A stretch of 64,000 bases of DNA from Thermodesulfobacteriaceae bacterium (GTDB lineage: Bacteria > Desulfobacterota > Thermodesulfobacteria > Thermodesulfobacteriales > Thermodesulfatatoraceae). Shown here in pieces: positions 50,484-60,288 of the stretch; position 1 is the stretch's first letter; every line of letters begins with the position of its first letter. Made by a program: the position numbers and the translations under genes. Under the pieces are notes generated by a model, which saw only the letters and a program-made list of their open reading frames with translations, was not told where the DNA came from and searched no databases. The DNA is taken from NCBI GenBank assembly GCA_015494065.1, contig WGCA01000054.1, positions 1 through 64,000 of the forward strand, read 5' to 3'.

Positions 50484-51931
50484 TCTTTTTCGGTAACTGC
50501 CAAAAGTTCGGAGGACGTGGTAAGACCAGCCAGTACTTTTTCCAGGGCGTCCTGTCGTAAGGTTTTGAAATTTTTTTTCAGGGCCTCTTTTCGAATTTCG
50601 GCGGCGTTGGGAGTAGTCAAAATCAAATTTTTGAGTTTTTCATCCAGCTCAAGCACCTCAAAAACGCCAATGCGCCCCTTATAACCTGTCCCTAAACAGT
50701 CCTCACAGCCTTTACCTCGGAAAAGATCGATCTGGGCATCTTCCGGGAGCCCGAGCGTCTTTAATTCTTCGGGCGCCGGGCGGTAGGATTCGCGACAGTG
50801 GAGACATATTCTGCGAACCAGGCGTTGTGCAATGACTCCCTCCAAGGAGGAAGCTATCAGGTAGGGTTCAATACCCATATCTACCAAACGGGTTATGGCG
50901 GTAGGGGCATCATTGGTGTGGAGGGTGGAAAGAACTAAGTGTCCGGTAAGGGCGGCATGAACGGCGATCTCTGCTGTTTCAGTATCCCGGATTTCTCCTA
51001 CCAGAATTACATCTGGATCCTGGCGTAAGATAGAACGCAGACCCGCGGCAAAAGTAAGCCCTACCTTGGGGTTGACCTGTACCTGACCGATCCCGCTCAC
51101 CTGGTATTCTACCGGGTCTTCGATGGTGATAATGTTTTTGTGCGGATAGAGTTCGCGTACCAGAAGTAACATAGCATAAAGAGTAGTGGACTTTCCCGCC
51201 CCAGTAGGCCCGGTGGCCAGCACCAAGCCGTAAGGCTTCCGGGCCAAACGTTCCAGCTTGCGGTAATCTTCTTCGGACAGACCAAGTTCTCCAAGCGTAA
51301 GCAGCCGGTTACTCTGTTCAAGGAGCCTGAGCACTACCCGCTCACCAAAAATGGTGGGAAGGACTGAGACACGGATATCAAATTCTCGCTCCCCTATTTT
51401 TATCCGCATGCGGCCGTCTTGGGGAACGAGCTTTTCCGCTACGTTAAGATTGGCCATGACCTTTATACGGGCTACCACCTGGGGGTATAACTGCATGGGG
51501 AATCGTCGGTATTCGTGAAGTACACCGTCCAGACGTAAACGAACCAGCGCTTCCCTTTCTCCGGGGTCAAAATGGATGTCTGAAGCCCCTGCGCGGGAGG
51601 CCCGGATAAGTACCCTATTGATAAGGTTAACCACCGGTGCTTCAGAGTAGTGGTTGAGGAGGTCAAGGGCGCTTTCCCTTTCGCCATACCCGCTTTCCTC
51701 CGCAAGGCTAACCCCTGCCTCCTCTGAGAGCAGGCGTCCCAATCTTTCCGAAAACTCTTCCAGGCTGATTTTGCAAAACCGAACGGGCCTCTGCAGGAAA
51801 AACCTCACTTCTTCCAGGGCTTCTTCGGGTGTCTGTTCCGTAAAGTAAAGACAGGGAGTCTCCCCTTCCCAATCAAGAATCACCCGACGTTTCTGAAAAT
51901 AAGAGGGGCCAAGGAGTATGTTTTGTGTCAT
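50480..51931 (-). CDS. gspE: T2SS ATPase
   Basis: GPTGAGKSTTLYAML, TIEDPVEYQVSGIGQVQVN, CxxC zinc site, ASDIHFDPGE. Confidence 0.97.
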   Translation of the reverse strand: MTQNILLGPSYFQKRRVILDWEGETPCLYFTEQTPEEALEEVRFFLQRPVRFCKISLEEFSERLGRLLSEEAGVSLAEESGYGERESALDLLNHYSEAPVVNLINRVLIRASRAGASDIHFDPGEREALVRLRLDGVLHEYRRFPMQLYPQVVARIKVMANLNVAEKLVPQDGRMRIKIGEREFDIRVSVLPTIFGERVVLRLLEQSNRLLTLGELGLSEEDYRKLERLARKPYGLVLATGPTGAGKSTTLYAMLLLVRELYPHKNIITIEDPVEYQVSGIGQVQVNPKVGLTFAAGLRSILRQDPDVILVGEIRDTETAEIAVHAALTGHLVLSTLHTNDAPTAITRLVDMGIEPYLIASSLEGVIAQRLVRRICLHCRESYRPAPEELKTLGLPEDAQIDLFRGKGCEDCLGTGYKGRIGVFEVLELDEKLKNLILTTPNAAEIRKEALKKNFKTLRQDALEKVLAGLTTSSELLAVTEKE

Positions 51932-51939
51932 GGGTTTTA

Positions 51940-52821
51940 TTATTCAAATTCCCAGCAGGCAATACGCCAGGCGTCAAGCTCTGGCCTCTTTTTCATCGAA
52001 GAAAAACCCATGGCGTTGGCTTCCGGGCAGAAATCTTCCGGGTCGAGATAATATTCCACCTGAAATACCGCCTTCCCTTTTTCGATAAAAGGGCGTAATT
52101 TTTCACACTCTCCGTAATAGAAACACTCTTCGTTAAGTGCCCAGTCAAAATAAGGCTCCAAAGCGGGAATCTGATCAAGATCATTCTTGAGTCCCACCGA
52201 TAGCCCACGTTTGTGAGCCTGTTCCGCAAGCCACAAATTATAGTTTAGCTGGTCTTCATAGGTCAGAGGGAAGCCGCTCTCGTTCTGATAGGCGTCCACG
52301 TTATCCGGTTCCACCCCGTCGCATCCCTTCTCCACCGCCAAATCCAAACGGGCTTCTATAATCGGGCCCAGCACATCGAGCCGTCGAATATCAAGCCATC
52401 TTTCATCAGGCCAGTCGACCAAAGGCTCCCCCAGAATTTCTTCCGGGAACTTTTCCGCATCAGGGCGCCAAGGCTCGTAAGTGCCGGCACTAAAGTAACA
52501 AATTACCACTTTCCCCAGCTGGTGCAGTTCTTCTATTACCTCGGGTGGAGTTTCAAAAAGATCCACGTCAAACATTTCCGCCTCCACCGAGGTATCTATC
52601 TCTCCGGTTAACTGCCATTGCCAAGTGGTCCCAGGGGGTGGGCGCCAGATTTTTTTAGAACCTTCTTCCCCATCTGATCCGCCTCCTTCCAAACAACCGG
52701 CAACTATTACTCCTAAAACAGCCATAAGCACCAAAAATTTCCAGGCAGGAAAACAGTAGGCCTTCCTGCCCATTCGGCTAGCATCCATAATGACAATCCT
52801 CACCATATCTATTGCAAACAA
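51940..52821 (-). CDS. Endo-alpha-1,4-polygalactosaminidase (GH114-like) lipoprotein/secreted enzyme
   Basis: TTWQWQLTGEIDTSVEAEMFDVDLFETP, VICYFSAGTYEPWRPD, KGCDGVEPDNVDAYQN, LSVGLKNDLDQIP. Confidence 0.88.
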   Translation of the reverse strand: MFAIDMVRIVIMDASRMGRKAYCFPAWKFLVLMAVLGVIVAGCLEGGGSDGEEGSKKIWRPPPGTTWQWQLTGEIDTSVEAEMFDVDLFETPPEVIEELHQLGKVVICYFSAGTYEPWRPDAEKFPEEILGEPLVDWPDERWLDIRRLDVLGPIIEARLDLAVEKGCDGVEPDNVDAYQNESGFPLTYEDQLNYNLWLAEQAHKRGLSVGLKNDLDQIPALEPYFDWALNEECFYYGECEKLRPFIEKGKAVFQVEYYLDPEDFCPEANAMGFSSMKKRPELDAWRIACWEFE

Positions 52822-52839
52822 AGCCTTTCAACTGCATCG

Positions 52840-52870
52840 TTTTAAAAGGGGGGCTATGGCCCCCCCTTTT
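52840..52870 (-). terminator. Terminator after the 1120-aa ORF
   Basis: Minus strand GGGGGGGCCATAGCCCCCCTTTT hairpin. Confidence 0.7.
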
Positions 52871-55800
52871 TTAGTATTCTGTGGGACAGGAGCGGATGGT
52901 AATGTTTTTCATGGCCTCGTTATTTTCTTCGTTAGACTCAGGAATTACCCAACCACTGTCCACCACGGCGTGTAAGGTGTGGTGAATGGTACTGTAACAA
53001 GCCTCTTCCGGCACCCGGATCCTGAAGCGTACCAGCTTCCTCTTACCAGCTGCCAAGCCGTCCACGGTCCTCATCCCCAAATCAATAAGAGGCAGGAAAG
53101 GATTCAGATACAGATGGACGTCAAAAGGTATGGTTATGTCCGCCTCGCCTCTGTTCTCAATCAGTACTATGACGATGACAAACCTTCCCGCCCTCCAATA
53201 CCTAGGCGTCAAAATCCTCTTCACCACCAGGTCAGGCAGGGGCCCTGCCATCTCCTCTTCAAAGATTGCCGAGCAGGTCTTGTCGGCATCCATGATGATG
53301 GTGCAGGTTGTGCCTTCACACCCGGCGCAATCTCCCGTCCAGCCTGCGAACTGGTAGCCCTCATCAGGCTCAGCATAAAGGGTGACTTCTGAGCTCTGGT
53401 CATAGGTCTCGGAACAGTCTTCTCCAACAAGACCACAGCTTATCTGGCCACCCTCTTCAGGTACCAGCACGCTTCCATGCTCCGGCACCGGAGCTATAGT
53501 CAGGGTATAAAGGGCTGGCGGAGCCTGAACCGTTATTACTTCCGGCTCAGAAATGGCCTCTTCTTCGTCATCATCTAACACTTTGCACCGCGTCTCATAG
53601 AGACCCGGAGCTTCATAAGTATGCGTAATACTGTTACTATCTGTTACTTCTTCAAATTCGTTATCTCCGTCGAGATCCCATTGATATTCCACGATCTCGC
53701 CGTCGGAATCATAAGCTTGGCAGGTAAAGGTCACGGTAAGCGGCGCCAAACCAGAGGTAGGATCAGCTTCAAGAGACTCTATCACCGGCGGCTCATTGGG
53801 AATCTCCTCAAACTCCGCCGAGCAGGTCTTGTCGGCATCCATGACGATGGTGCAGGTTGTGCCTTCACACCCGGCGCAATCTCCCGTCCAGCCGGTAAAG
53901 ACGAAGTTTTCGCCAGCCATAGCGGTAAGCGTGACCTGAGTGCCTTCTACGAAAGATGACGAGCAGGTCTCGGGGCAATTAAGACCAGCGGGATCGCTTA
54001 TTACCGCACCGTCACCGGTGAGAGTTAAGGTGAGAGTATAAGAAGTTATCGGACTACGATAGACGTATGAAAGATAATCATTGTACTCGTTATAGAAAAC
54101 GATATGGATACCATCCTGAGCGTCAACGTCTAAAGTAGGCCAAGCTATCTCATATCCTATCCTTTCAATACTCCATTCTCTGCCAATTAGACGGGCAAAA
54201 GAGGACTTATAAATTATGAGGGGTTGATCGTCTGAATCAAGGGCAAGAAAAGGTTGACCGCAGCCAGCGGTATCTACCGTTTCAATGGTCCAGTTATCGG
54301 TCCGATATGCATATTTTAAATTGCCGTGATAGGCATCGCAGTAAGCCAAATGGATATTGCCGGAAGAATCAATGGCAAGCGAGGTGTAGTGAAACCACAC
54401 GGCCGGATCATCCGGATCATCCGGAATCTCTATTTCCCAGTTATCACCGTTCTGCCACGCATATTTTATCAATCCATCATCATAATCCTTAAAGGCTATA
54501 TGGGGACGATTTTGCCTGTCTAAGGCCAGGGAAGGAAGTGCAGCTCCATTGGTTTCGGGTACCAAGGTAACTAGCCACCCTTCATAGCTAAACTCAGCAT
54601 AAGCAAGTACATAAGAATCTCCGCTTACCTTGATATATGCTACGTGAGGCCACCCCGTATTATCAAGGGCCAAAGCAAGATCACGCTCATTAACACTGGG
54701 CCAACCTACGTTAGTGTCATCCACTAACCCTTTTATCCATTGGTTACCATCCCAGTGGGCATATTTAATCGTTAAACTTCTATTTTTATAGACGATCCAG
54801 GGGTGATCTTGGTGGTCTATAGCCAAAACCGGAAATCTTCCGTCTTCATTATCTACGATTTTAATAATCCATCTGCTTCCGTTCCAGAAAGCATAACGGA
54901 GATCCTCGTATTTATAGTTAAAAACTATGTGAGGGTGTCCCTGGGAATCCAATTTCATAAAAGGTTGGCGGCTTTCACCCGGCAAGGCCGCTACATCTAT
55001 TATCTCTGGCGTGTTCCATCCCGCTTCAGCTTTGCTGAGGTGGGCTAAAACAGTCTTTTCAACTTCAAAATAGACAATATGCGGATAATTTGAAAAGTCC
55101 AACCCCAGGATAACATCGCGTGCTCCACCATAATAACCCAAATTAGCTACTGTCTCTATATTCCAGGCTCCGTTACAAAATAAAGCATTACAATAAGCAT
55201 ATTTTAACAAATTATCCAAACCATCTTTATAAGCGTAAGCCGCGTGGAGATGGTCATTAAAGTCGACCCATAAAGAGGCAAAAGATATATTTCCACTTTC
55301 CACAGTTTCTGTTGACCATGAACCCTGAGTTTTATCCCAATAGGTATGTATAAAATCCTGAGATACTAAATAACCAATATGAGGCTGATTTTGAGAATCA
55401 AAGGATAATGAAACGTTCTTTTTGTTTTCTGTTCTATTGTCCACAGAATCTATTTGCCATGCACCATTTCGCTTATAAGTATACTTTAAATCATAATATC
55501 CGTTAAAAGGAGAAGACGTGTCAATAAATTCGAAAGCAATCCCTGGTTTATCTTGAGAATCAAGGGCTAGGGAGATCTCTTCATAATGTTCTTCATCTAA
55601 ACTCTCTCCCTGATATACAACTTCTTTTACCCAATTTTCCCCATTTCGATATACATATTTTAACTGAGGAATATGTTCGTTTTTATCACAGTTGAAATAG
55701 ACAATATGGGGATTATCATTTGAATCTAAAGCAATGGAAAGGATATTATCAGAAAAAGAGCTATAATCACACAAGTTGTCGGCTATGACTTCTGAATGCC

Positions 55801-56233
55801 ACTGGTTACCATCGTAGTAAGCGTAAACTAACTTGCTGGTTGAGTTATTAACGCAAATATAAGCTAAATGAGGGTTTCCATCTGAATCTATGGCTAGCGC
55901 ATATCTGCTCAGTTTGCGTTTCTTGATTCCAGTAGAAGACTCTACTATTTGATTTATCGCCTCAGGGTAGACATTCCATTTGTTTCCGTCAAAATAGGCA
56001 TAGTAAATATCTTCTAGGTTGGAAATATATAGCACATGAGGATATCCTGAAGGACCAAAACTTAAACTGATATTTTTAAATTCTTCGGGAAAAGGTATAG
56101 GGCCTACCTCCCAATCAAAAGCTTTAGCGGAAGAAAAGCTCCAGGAAAAAACCAGGGCCACCATAAAGACTAAAAACAACTGCCCCAATCGACCGCAAAA
56201 TAGACCCGGAAAGAAATATGATTTCTTCATCAC
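52871..56233 (-). CDS. Large secreted beta-propeller / PKD / InlB-like repeat / CARDB protein
   Basis: About 50-aa repeats (LALDSSGNIHLAYCDAYHGNLKYAYRTDNWTIETVD), GWTGDCAGCEGTTCTIVMDADKTCSAEFE x2, PKD, C-terminal CARDB (LPDLVVKRILTP...). Confidence 0.87.
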   Translation of the reverse strand: MMKKSYFFPGLFCGRLGQLFLVFMVALVFSWSFSSAKAFDWEVGPIPFPEEFKNISLSFGPSGYPHVLYISNLEDIYYAYFDGNKWNVYPEAINQIVESSTGIKKRKLSRYALAIDSDGNPHLAYICVNNSTSKLVYAYYDGNQWHSEVIADNLCDYSSFSDNILSIALDSNDNPHIVYFNCDKNEHIPQLKYVYRNGENWVKEVVYQGESLDEEHYEEISLALDSQDKPGIAFEFIDTSSPFNGYYDLKYTYKRNGAWQIDSVDNRTENKKNVSLSFDSQNQPHIGYLVSQDFIHTYWDKTQGSWSTETVESGNISFASLWVDFNDHLHAAYAYKDGLDNLLKYAYCNALFCNGAWNIETVANLGYYGGARDVILGLDFSNYPHIVYFEVEKTVLAHLSKAEAGWNTPEIIDVAALPGESRQPFMKLDSQGHPHIVFNYKYEDLRYAFWNGSRWIIKIVDNEDGRFPVLAIDHQDHPWIVYKNRSLTIKYAHWDGNQWIKGLVDDTNVGWPSVNERDLALALDNTGWPHVAYIKVSGDSYVLAYAEFSYEGWLVTLVPETNGAALPSLALDRQNRPHIAFKDYDDGLIKYAWQNGDNWEIEIPDDPDDPAVWFHYTSLAIDSSGNIHLAYCDAYHGNLKYAYRTDNWTIETVDTAGCGQPFLALDSDDQPLIIYKSSFARLIGREWSIERIGYEIAWPTLDVDAQDGIHIVFYNEYNDYLSYVYRSPITSYTLTLTLTGDGAVISDPAGLNCPETCSSSFVEGTQVTLTAMAGENFVFTGWTGDCAGCEGTTCTIVMDADKTCSAEFEEIPNEPPVIESLEADPTSGLAPLTVTFTCQAYDSDGEIVEYQWDLDGDNEFEEVTDSNSITHTYEAPGLYETRCKVLDDDEEEAISEPEVITVQAPPALYTLTIAPVPEHGSVLVPEEGGQISCGLVGEDCSETYDQSSEVTLYAEPDEGYQFAGWTGDCAGCEGTTCTIIMDADKTCSAIFEEEMAGPLPDLVVKRILTPRYWRAGRFVIVIVLIENRGEADITIPFDVHLYLNPFLPLIDLGMRTVDGLAAGKRKLVRFRIRVPEEACYSTIHHTLHAVVDSGWVIPESNEENNEAMKNITIRSCPTEY
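53268..53344. repeat. 77-bp near-identical intragenic repeat, copy 1
   Basis: GCCGAGCAGGTCTTGTCGGCATCCATGATGATGG...GTCCAGCC; pairs with 53817-53893. Confidence 0.93.
53817..53893. repeat. 77-bp near-identical intragenic repeat, copy 2
   Basis: One mismatch seen versus 53268-53344. Confidence 0.93.
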
Positions 56234-56267
56234 CTCACCCCCTCCTTCAAAAATGACAACTCAAAGA

Positions 56268-56306
56268 CCGTTCCCGTTTTTCGATAAAGAAAAACGGGAA
56301 CGGATC
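56268..56306. repeat. REP-like inverted repeat / hairpin with GGAACGGATC core
   Basis: CCGTTCCCGTTTTTC-GATAAA-GAAAAACGGGAACGG-ATC, perfect 15-bp stem. Confidence 0.8.
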
Positions 56307-56329
56307 TAAGTGGCATACGACTACATATT

Positions 56330-57130
56330 CTATTTACTCTTTCTTCTACCCCATATACCCAGGGCCACCAACCCTGCTCCTGCTAACAGCACCGAAGTGG
56401 GCTCAGGAGTCGCCTGGGCGTCTATGTTATAAATATAGACATCTACATAACCATCTGCATTTTCTACCCCTTCTAAAAACGCCCGGGCTCCTATACCGAA
56501 GAGATAAACGTGGGTGGGATCAAGGGTATCAATGCTCCAGCTATAGGTTCCGCTGATGTCACCCAAAGGATCATACTCCCAAATCTCATAATAAACTACC
56601 GCTGGATCATCAGGATCCGTGTAATCTACTAAACCGAAGGCTATTTTGGCATCTCCTTCCCCTCCTCCAAAGTCTACGTCAAATTCCCAGTCAAAAGAAA
56701 TAGAAAACGCGTTAAACCCGGTAAAAGTCTCGCTCATCACTGTTACTCGGCTCAACGCGCTAAACCATTCGGTATCTGTTGTAGAAGTTGCTGGATCATA
56801 GGCAAAACCAACTACATACGCCTCTATAAGATTAATACCTGCGTCATACACAGCAAAAGCGTAGACATCATCAGAAGAATCATCATCTATATCAGATGAA
56901 ACTTCAAACACCTGGACATCCGGCAATGAAATGCCTGCCGGAGGATCTGGTGGAAGATGGGTATCGCCATCATCAGCTATTATCCCAGCTCCTATGCCTG
57001 TGCCACTCCCTACAGACACCTGCAGGTCCCAATAGGCCGTTCCGGAAAGGCTTACGGGTACGGCTTTGGCCAGGCTTGCCGCAAATAGAAAGATAAATAC
57101 CGTCAAAATGGCCAGCCTTACCTTTTTCAT
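56330..57130 (-). CDS. PEP-CTERM sorting-domain protein
   Basis: MKKVRLAILTVFIFLFAASLAKAVP signal; C-term TPEPTSVLLAGAGLVALGIWGRRKSK; RBS AAAGGAGG before 57130. Confidence 0.9.
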   Translation of the reverse strand: MKKVRLAILTVFIFLFAASLAKAVPVSLSGTAYWDLQVSVGSGTGIGAGIIADDGDTHLPPDPPAGISLPDVQVFEVSSDIDDDSSDDVYAFAVYDAGINLIEAYVVGFAYDPATSTTDTEWFSALSRVTVMSETFTGFNAFSISFDWEFDVDFGGGEGDAKIAFGLVDYTDPDDPAVVYYEIWEYDPLGDISGTYSWSIDTLDPTHVYLFGIGARAFLEGVENADGYVDVYIYNIDAQATPEPTSVLLAGAGLVALGIWGRRKSK

Positions 57131-57176
57131 ATCAGAACCTCCTTTCAAAGCTGGAGTCTTGTTCACAAAATCCTTT

Positions 57177-57192
57177 AGCATAAACCATGCCT
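57177..57192 (-). promoter_or_regulatory. Putative sigma-54 promoter of the PEP-CTERM gene
   Basis: Minus strand AGGCATGGTTTATGCT; GG/GC spacing of 12, three departures from consensus. Confidence 0.5.
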
Positions 57193-57420
57193 AAGCGTTT
57201 TTTAAAAAGTCTCTTTATTTTTCAAAAAATCTCGCCCTTTACCTACCGGTATTTTCTGCTTTTATTTCAGGAATGGAAAAATTTTTCTCTTAGTGGGAAA
57301 GTTTTTTCAATTATGTCAGCCAAGGTTTGGGATGTGGTGAAAAAAATTTCCTTTGGTTTTTAGAGGCTTAAGTTAGCTTAAGTTAGAAGGATCGTGGAGG
57401 GAGGAAGATTAGTTAATCAT

Positions 57421-57496
57421 TGGTGGAGATGGGGGGATTCGAACCCCCGACCTCCACGTTGCGAACGTGGCGCTCTCCCAACTGAGCTACATCCCC
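57421..57496 (-). tRNA. tRNA-Ala (anticodon CGC), CCA encoded
   Basis: GGGGATGTAGCTCAGTTGGGAGAGCGCCACGTTCGCAACGTGGAGGTCGGGGGTTCGAATCCCCCCATCTCCACCA. Confidence 0.97.
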
Positions 57497-57544
57497 ACCC
57501 TTTGGAAAGGGTAATTTAAGGGAGTTTTTGTGTCAACCAGGCTA

Positions 57545-57823
57545 TCACTGCTGGGCTTCGGCCTTTTTGGCGTTTAATTTGGCGGCTAACCGGGAGATTT
57601 TACGAGCGGCGGTGCGGTGATGAAGGGTGCCCTTGGAAACCGCCCGCTGAATCATGCTCTGGGCGCGGCGGAAGGCCGCTTCGGCTTCTTCAAGGGTGCC
57701 ACTTTGAAGGGTGGCCAGAAACTTTTTGACCTCAGTTTTCACCCTGGTCTTGATCGCCTTGTTGCGCAGACGCCGTTTGAGACTCTGTCTCAGGGCCTTG
57801 GCCGCAGATCTATGTTGAGGCAA
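57545..57823 (-). CDS. rpsT: 30S ribosomal protein S20
   Basis: MPQHRSAAKALRQSLKRRLRNKAIKTRVKTEVKKF; VSKGTLHHRTAARKISRLAAKL. Confidence 0.97.
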   Translation of the reverse strand: MPQHRSAAKALRQSLKRRLRNKAIKTRVKTEVKKFLATLQSGTLEEAEAAFRRAQSMIQRAVSKGTLHHRTAARKISRLAAKLNAKKAEAQQ

Positions 57824-57878
57824 GATGATCCCTCCTTCGCAGGTTTTGCAGCGCGTTATATAATGCGTTTCAAAAGGG

Positions 57879-58673
57879 GTGTCAATGTCTTCGAACTTGG
57901 AAGTAAGGGTCGGTACTTCGGGGTGGAATTATCCCCACTGGCGGGGTGTCTTTTATCCCCCGGGGCTTCCGACCACCAGATGGCTCGGTTTTTACGCGGA
58001 ATATTTCGATACCGTGGAGGTAAACGCCACCTTTTACGGGACACCCAAAGAAAGTACCTTCAAGAAATGGTATGAACAGACCCCGCCTGGTTTCCTCTTT
58101 GCCTTGAAGGCCAGCCGCTTCATCACCCACGTCAAACGTTTGCGCCAGGTAGCGGAACCATTGAAGAGGTTTTATCAGGTCATCTCTCCTTTGCGGGAAA
58201 AGATCGGCCCCCTCCTCTTCCAGCTTCCCCCGTCTCTTAAATACGACCGGCAGCTGGTGGCCGATTTTTTGGCTTTGCTCGATAAAAAATACCTTACCGC
58301 CCTAGAAATCAGGCACCAAAGCTTTCACAATGACGAATTTCTTGCCCTCTTGGCCGAGCACAACGTGGCCCTCTGCCTTTCAGATACTGCCGGGCGTTAC
58401 CCCTCGCTCTTAGAAGAAGTCACCGCTTCCTTTGTTTATATAAGGTTGCACGGCTCACGGACCCTTTACCGTTCCTGCTACACGGAGGAAGAACTGAGAG
58501 GCTGGGCGGAGAAAATAAAAAGCTTCAGGCGTCCGACCTACGTCTATTTTGATAACGACTCCCTGGGGTGGGCGGTGCCCAACGCCTTGCGCCTTAAAGA
58601 GCTCCTGGGACAGGAGGCCAAAACCCTTCCGGAAGAGGCCTTAGCCATTTTAAAAGCCCGCCCCATGGATTAG
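57879..58673 (+). CDS. DUF72 family protein
   Basis: VRVGTSGWNYPHWRGVFYPPGLPTTRWLGFYAEYFDTVEVNATFYGTP. Confidence 0.95.
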   Translation: MSMSSNLEVRVGTSGWNYPHWRGVFYPPGLPTTRWLGFYAEYFDTVEVNATFYGTPKESTFKKWYEQTPPGFLFALKASRFITHVKRLRQVAEPLKRFYQVISPLREKIGPLLFQLPPSLKYDRQLVADFLALLDKKYLTALEIRHQSFHNDEFLALLAEHNVALCLSDTAGRYPSLLEEVTASFVYIRLHGSRTLYRSCYTEEELRGWAEKIKSFRRPTYVYFDNDSLGWAVPNALRLKELLGQEAKTLPEEALAILKARPMD

Positions 58674-58683
58674 GCTTTAAAAC

Positions 58684-59736
58684 ATGAAATTAAAAGAAGT
58701 GGCCCAGACCATCGCCGGGCTTCTGCCCCGTCCCGTAACCTTTATGGAGGTGTGCGGGACACACACGGTAAACATCTTTCGTTTTGGCTTAAGAAGCCTT
58801 TTTCCCGCCGAGCTCAAGCTCGTCTCGGGCCCGGGCTGCCCCGTCTGTGTTACCCCTCCGGAAGAGATCGATTTTTTACTGGCCCTGGCCCGAGAGCCCG
58901 GGGTGATCATCGCTACTTTTGGAGACCTGGTGCGGGTGCCAGGGTCAAAAGGTTCCCTCAAAGAGGCCCGGGCAGGAGGGGCCCAGGTGAAGATAGTCTA
59001 TTCCCCCCTTGAGGCGGTGGAGCTGGCCAAGGCCCAGCCCCAGACCACGGTGGTCTTTGCCGCGGTGGGGTTTGAGACCACGGCCCCGGCGGTGGCGGTG
59101 GCGGTCCTTGAGGCCTACCGGGCCGGGTTGGAAAATCTATTTTTCGCAGTGAGTCACCGGACCATGCCGCAGGCCCTGCGGGCCCTTTTGACTTCGGGAA
59201 AAGTTGAGCTTGGCGGCTTTTTACTACCGGGGCACGTGGCCACCATCACCGGGGCCTCCTATTTTAAGTTCATAGCCACGGAGTTTGGGCTGCCGGCGGT
59301 GGTCGCGGGTTTTACCGCCCCGCAGATCATGAAAGGGCTTTATCTTCTGGCGCGCCAGGTGGCAGACGGGCGCCGGGAGGTGGAAATCGCCTATACCGAG
59401 GCGGTGACCTGGGAGGGCAACGTGACTGGCCAGCAGCTGATGCGTAAGGTATTTACGCCCTGTGACGCGCATTGGCGCGGTCTGGGTCTTATCCCCAAAA
59501 GTGGCCTCAAATTGAAGGAAAAGTACGCCGCCCTTGACGCGCGCAGGGCCTTTCCTTTGAAGCTTCCCCCGGCCAAAGAACCCTCCGGGTGTCGTTGTGG
59601 AGATATCCTCTGCGGCCGGGCTACCCCTCAAGACTGCCCCCTTTTTGGCAAGGCCTGCACGCCGGAACACCCGAAAGGTCCCTGTATGGTCTCAAGCGAA
59701 GGGACCTGTGCGGCTTGGTATGCCTTCGGTTTTTAA
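58684..59736 (+). CDS. hypD: Hydrogenase formation protein HypD
   Basis: FMEVCGTHTVNIFRFGLRSL, SGPGCPVCVTPPEEID, C-terminal cysteine cluster CRCGDILCGRATPQDCPLFGKACTPEHPKGPCMVSSEGTCAAWY. Confidence 0.97.
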   Translation: MKLKEVAQTIAGLLPRPVTFMEVCGTHTVNIFRFGLRSLFPAELKLVSGPGCPVCVTPPEEIDFLLALAREPGVIIATFGDLVRVPGSKGSLKEARAGGAQVKIVYSPLEAVELAKAQPQTTVVFAAVGFETTAPAVAVAVLEAYRAGLENLFFAVSHRTMPQALRALLTSGKVELGGFLLPGHVATITGASYFKFIATEFGLPAVVAGFTAPQIMKGLYLLARQVADGRREVEIAYTEAVTWEGNVTGQQLMRKVFTPCDAHWRGLGLIPKSGLKLKEKYAALDARRAFPLKLPPAKEPSGCRCGDILCGRATPQDCPLFGKACTPEHPKGPCMVSSEGTCAAWYAFGF

Positions 59737-59742
59737 CGGAAA

Positions 59743-59764
59743 AGGCCCGCCGTAAGGCGGGCCT
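59743..59764. terminator. Bidirectional terminator between hypD and hsp20
   Basis: AGGCCCGCCGTAAGGCGGGCCT between convergent genes. Confidence 0.75.
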
Positions 59765-59778
59765 GGCGGGAGGTTTGC

Positions 59779-60228
59779 TTATTTTTCTATCTTGACGGGG
59801 ATCTGTTTGCCGCGAGCTTCTGCCTTTTTGGGCAGGGTGATCTTAAGGACTCCGTTTTTGTACGTAGCTTCAACCTTTTCCGGGTCCACCTCAGCGGGCA
59901 GCTGAATGGACCTTACGAAGCTTCCGTAGCTACGTTCAATGCGGTAGAAATTTTCGCCCTTTTCCTCTCTTTCCTGTTTCTTTTCCCCGCGGATGGTAAG
60001 CGTATTGCCGCTGATGGTTATTTCTAGATCTTTGGGATCGATCCCGGGCACATCGGCCCGCACGATAACAGCGTCTTTGGTCTCAGATACGTCAAGGGCA
60101 GGTACCCATTCCGTCTCAAAAGGTTCAGGCAAAGTCTCCCGCCCGAAAAATTCGTTCCACAACCTGTCCATCTCCCGTTTTAAGTCCCGTAACGGACGCC
60201 AAGGTACGAGCTCAGCCACTTCTTTCAC
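59779..60228 (-). CDS. Hsp20/alpha-crystallin small heat shock protein
   Basis: WVPALDVSETKDAVIVRADVPGIDPKDLEITISGNTLTIRGEKK; NGVLKITLPK. Confidence 0.97.
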   Translation of the reverse strand: MKEVAELVPWRPLRDLKREMDRLWNEFFGRETLPEPFETEWVPALDVSETKDAVIVRADVPGIDPKDLEITISGNTLTIRGEKKQEREEKGENFYRIERSYGSFVRSIQLPAEVDPEKVEATYKNGVLKITLPKKAEARGKQIPVKIEK

Positions 60229-60288
60229 CCCCTTTTATCTGGCTTCGTAAGAAACGTTAAGTCTGCTTTGGGGAAGGTCAAGGAAGGT

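Noticed and set aside
57617-58075. 152-aa plus ORF overlapping rpsT and DUF72
   Set aside because: Antisense to rpsT and out of frame with DUF72; both real genes have strong family motifs.
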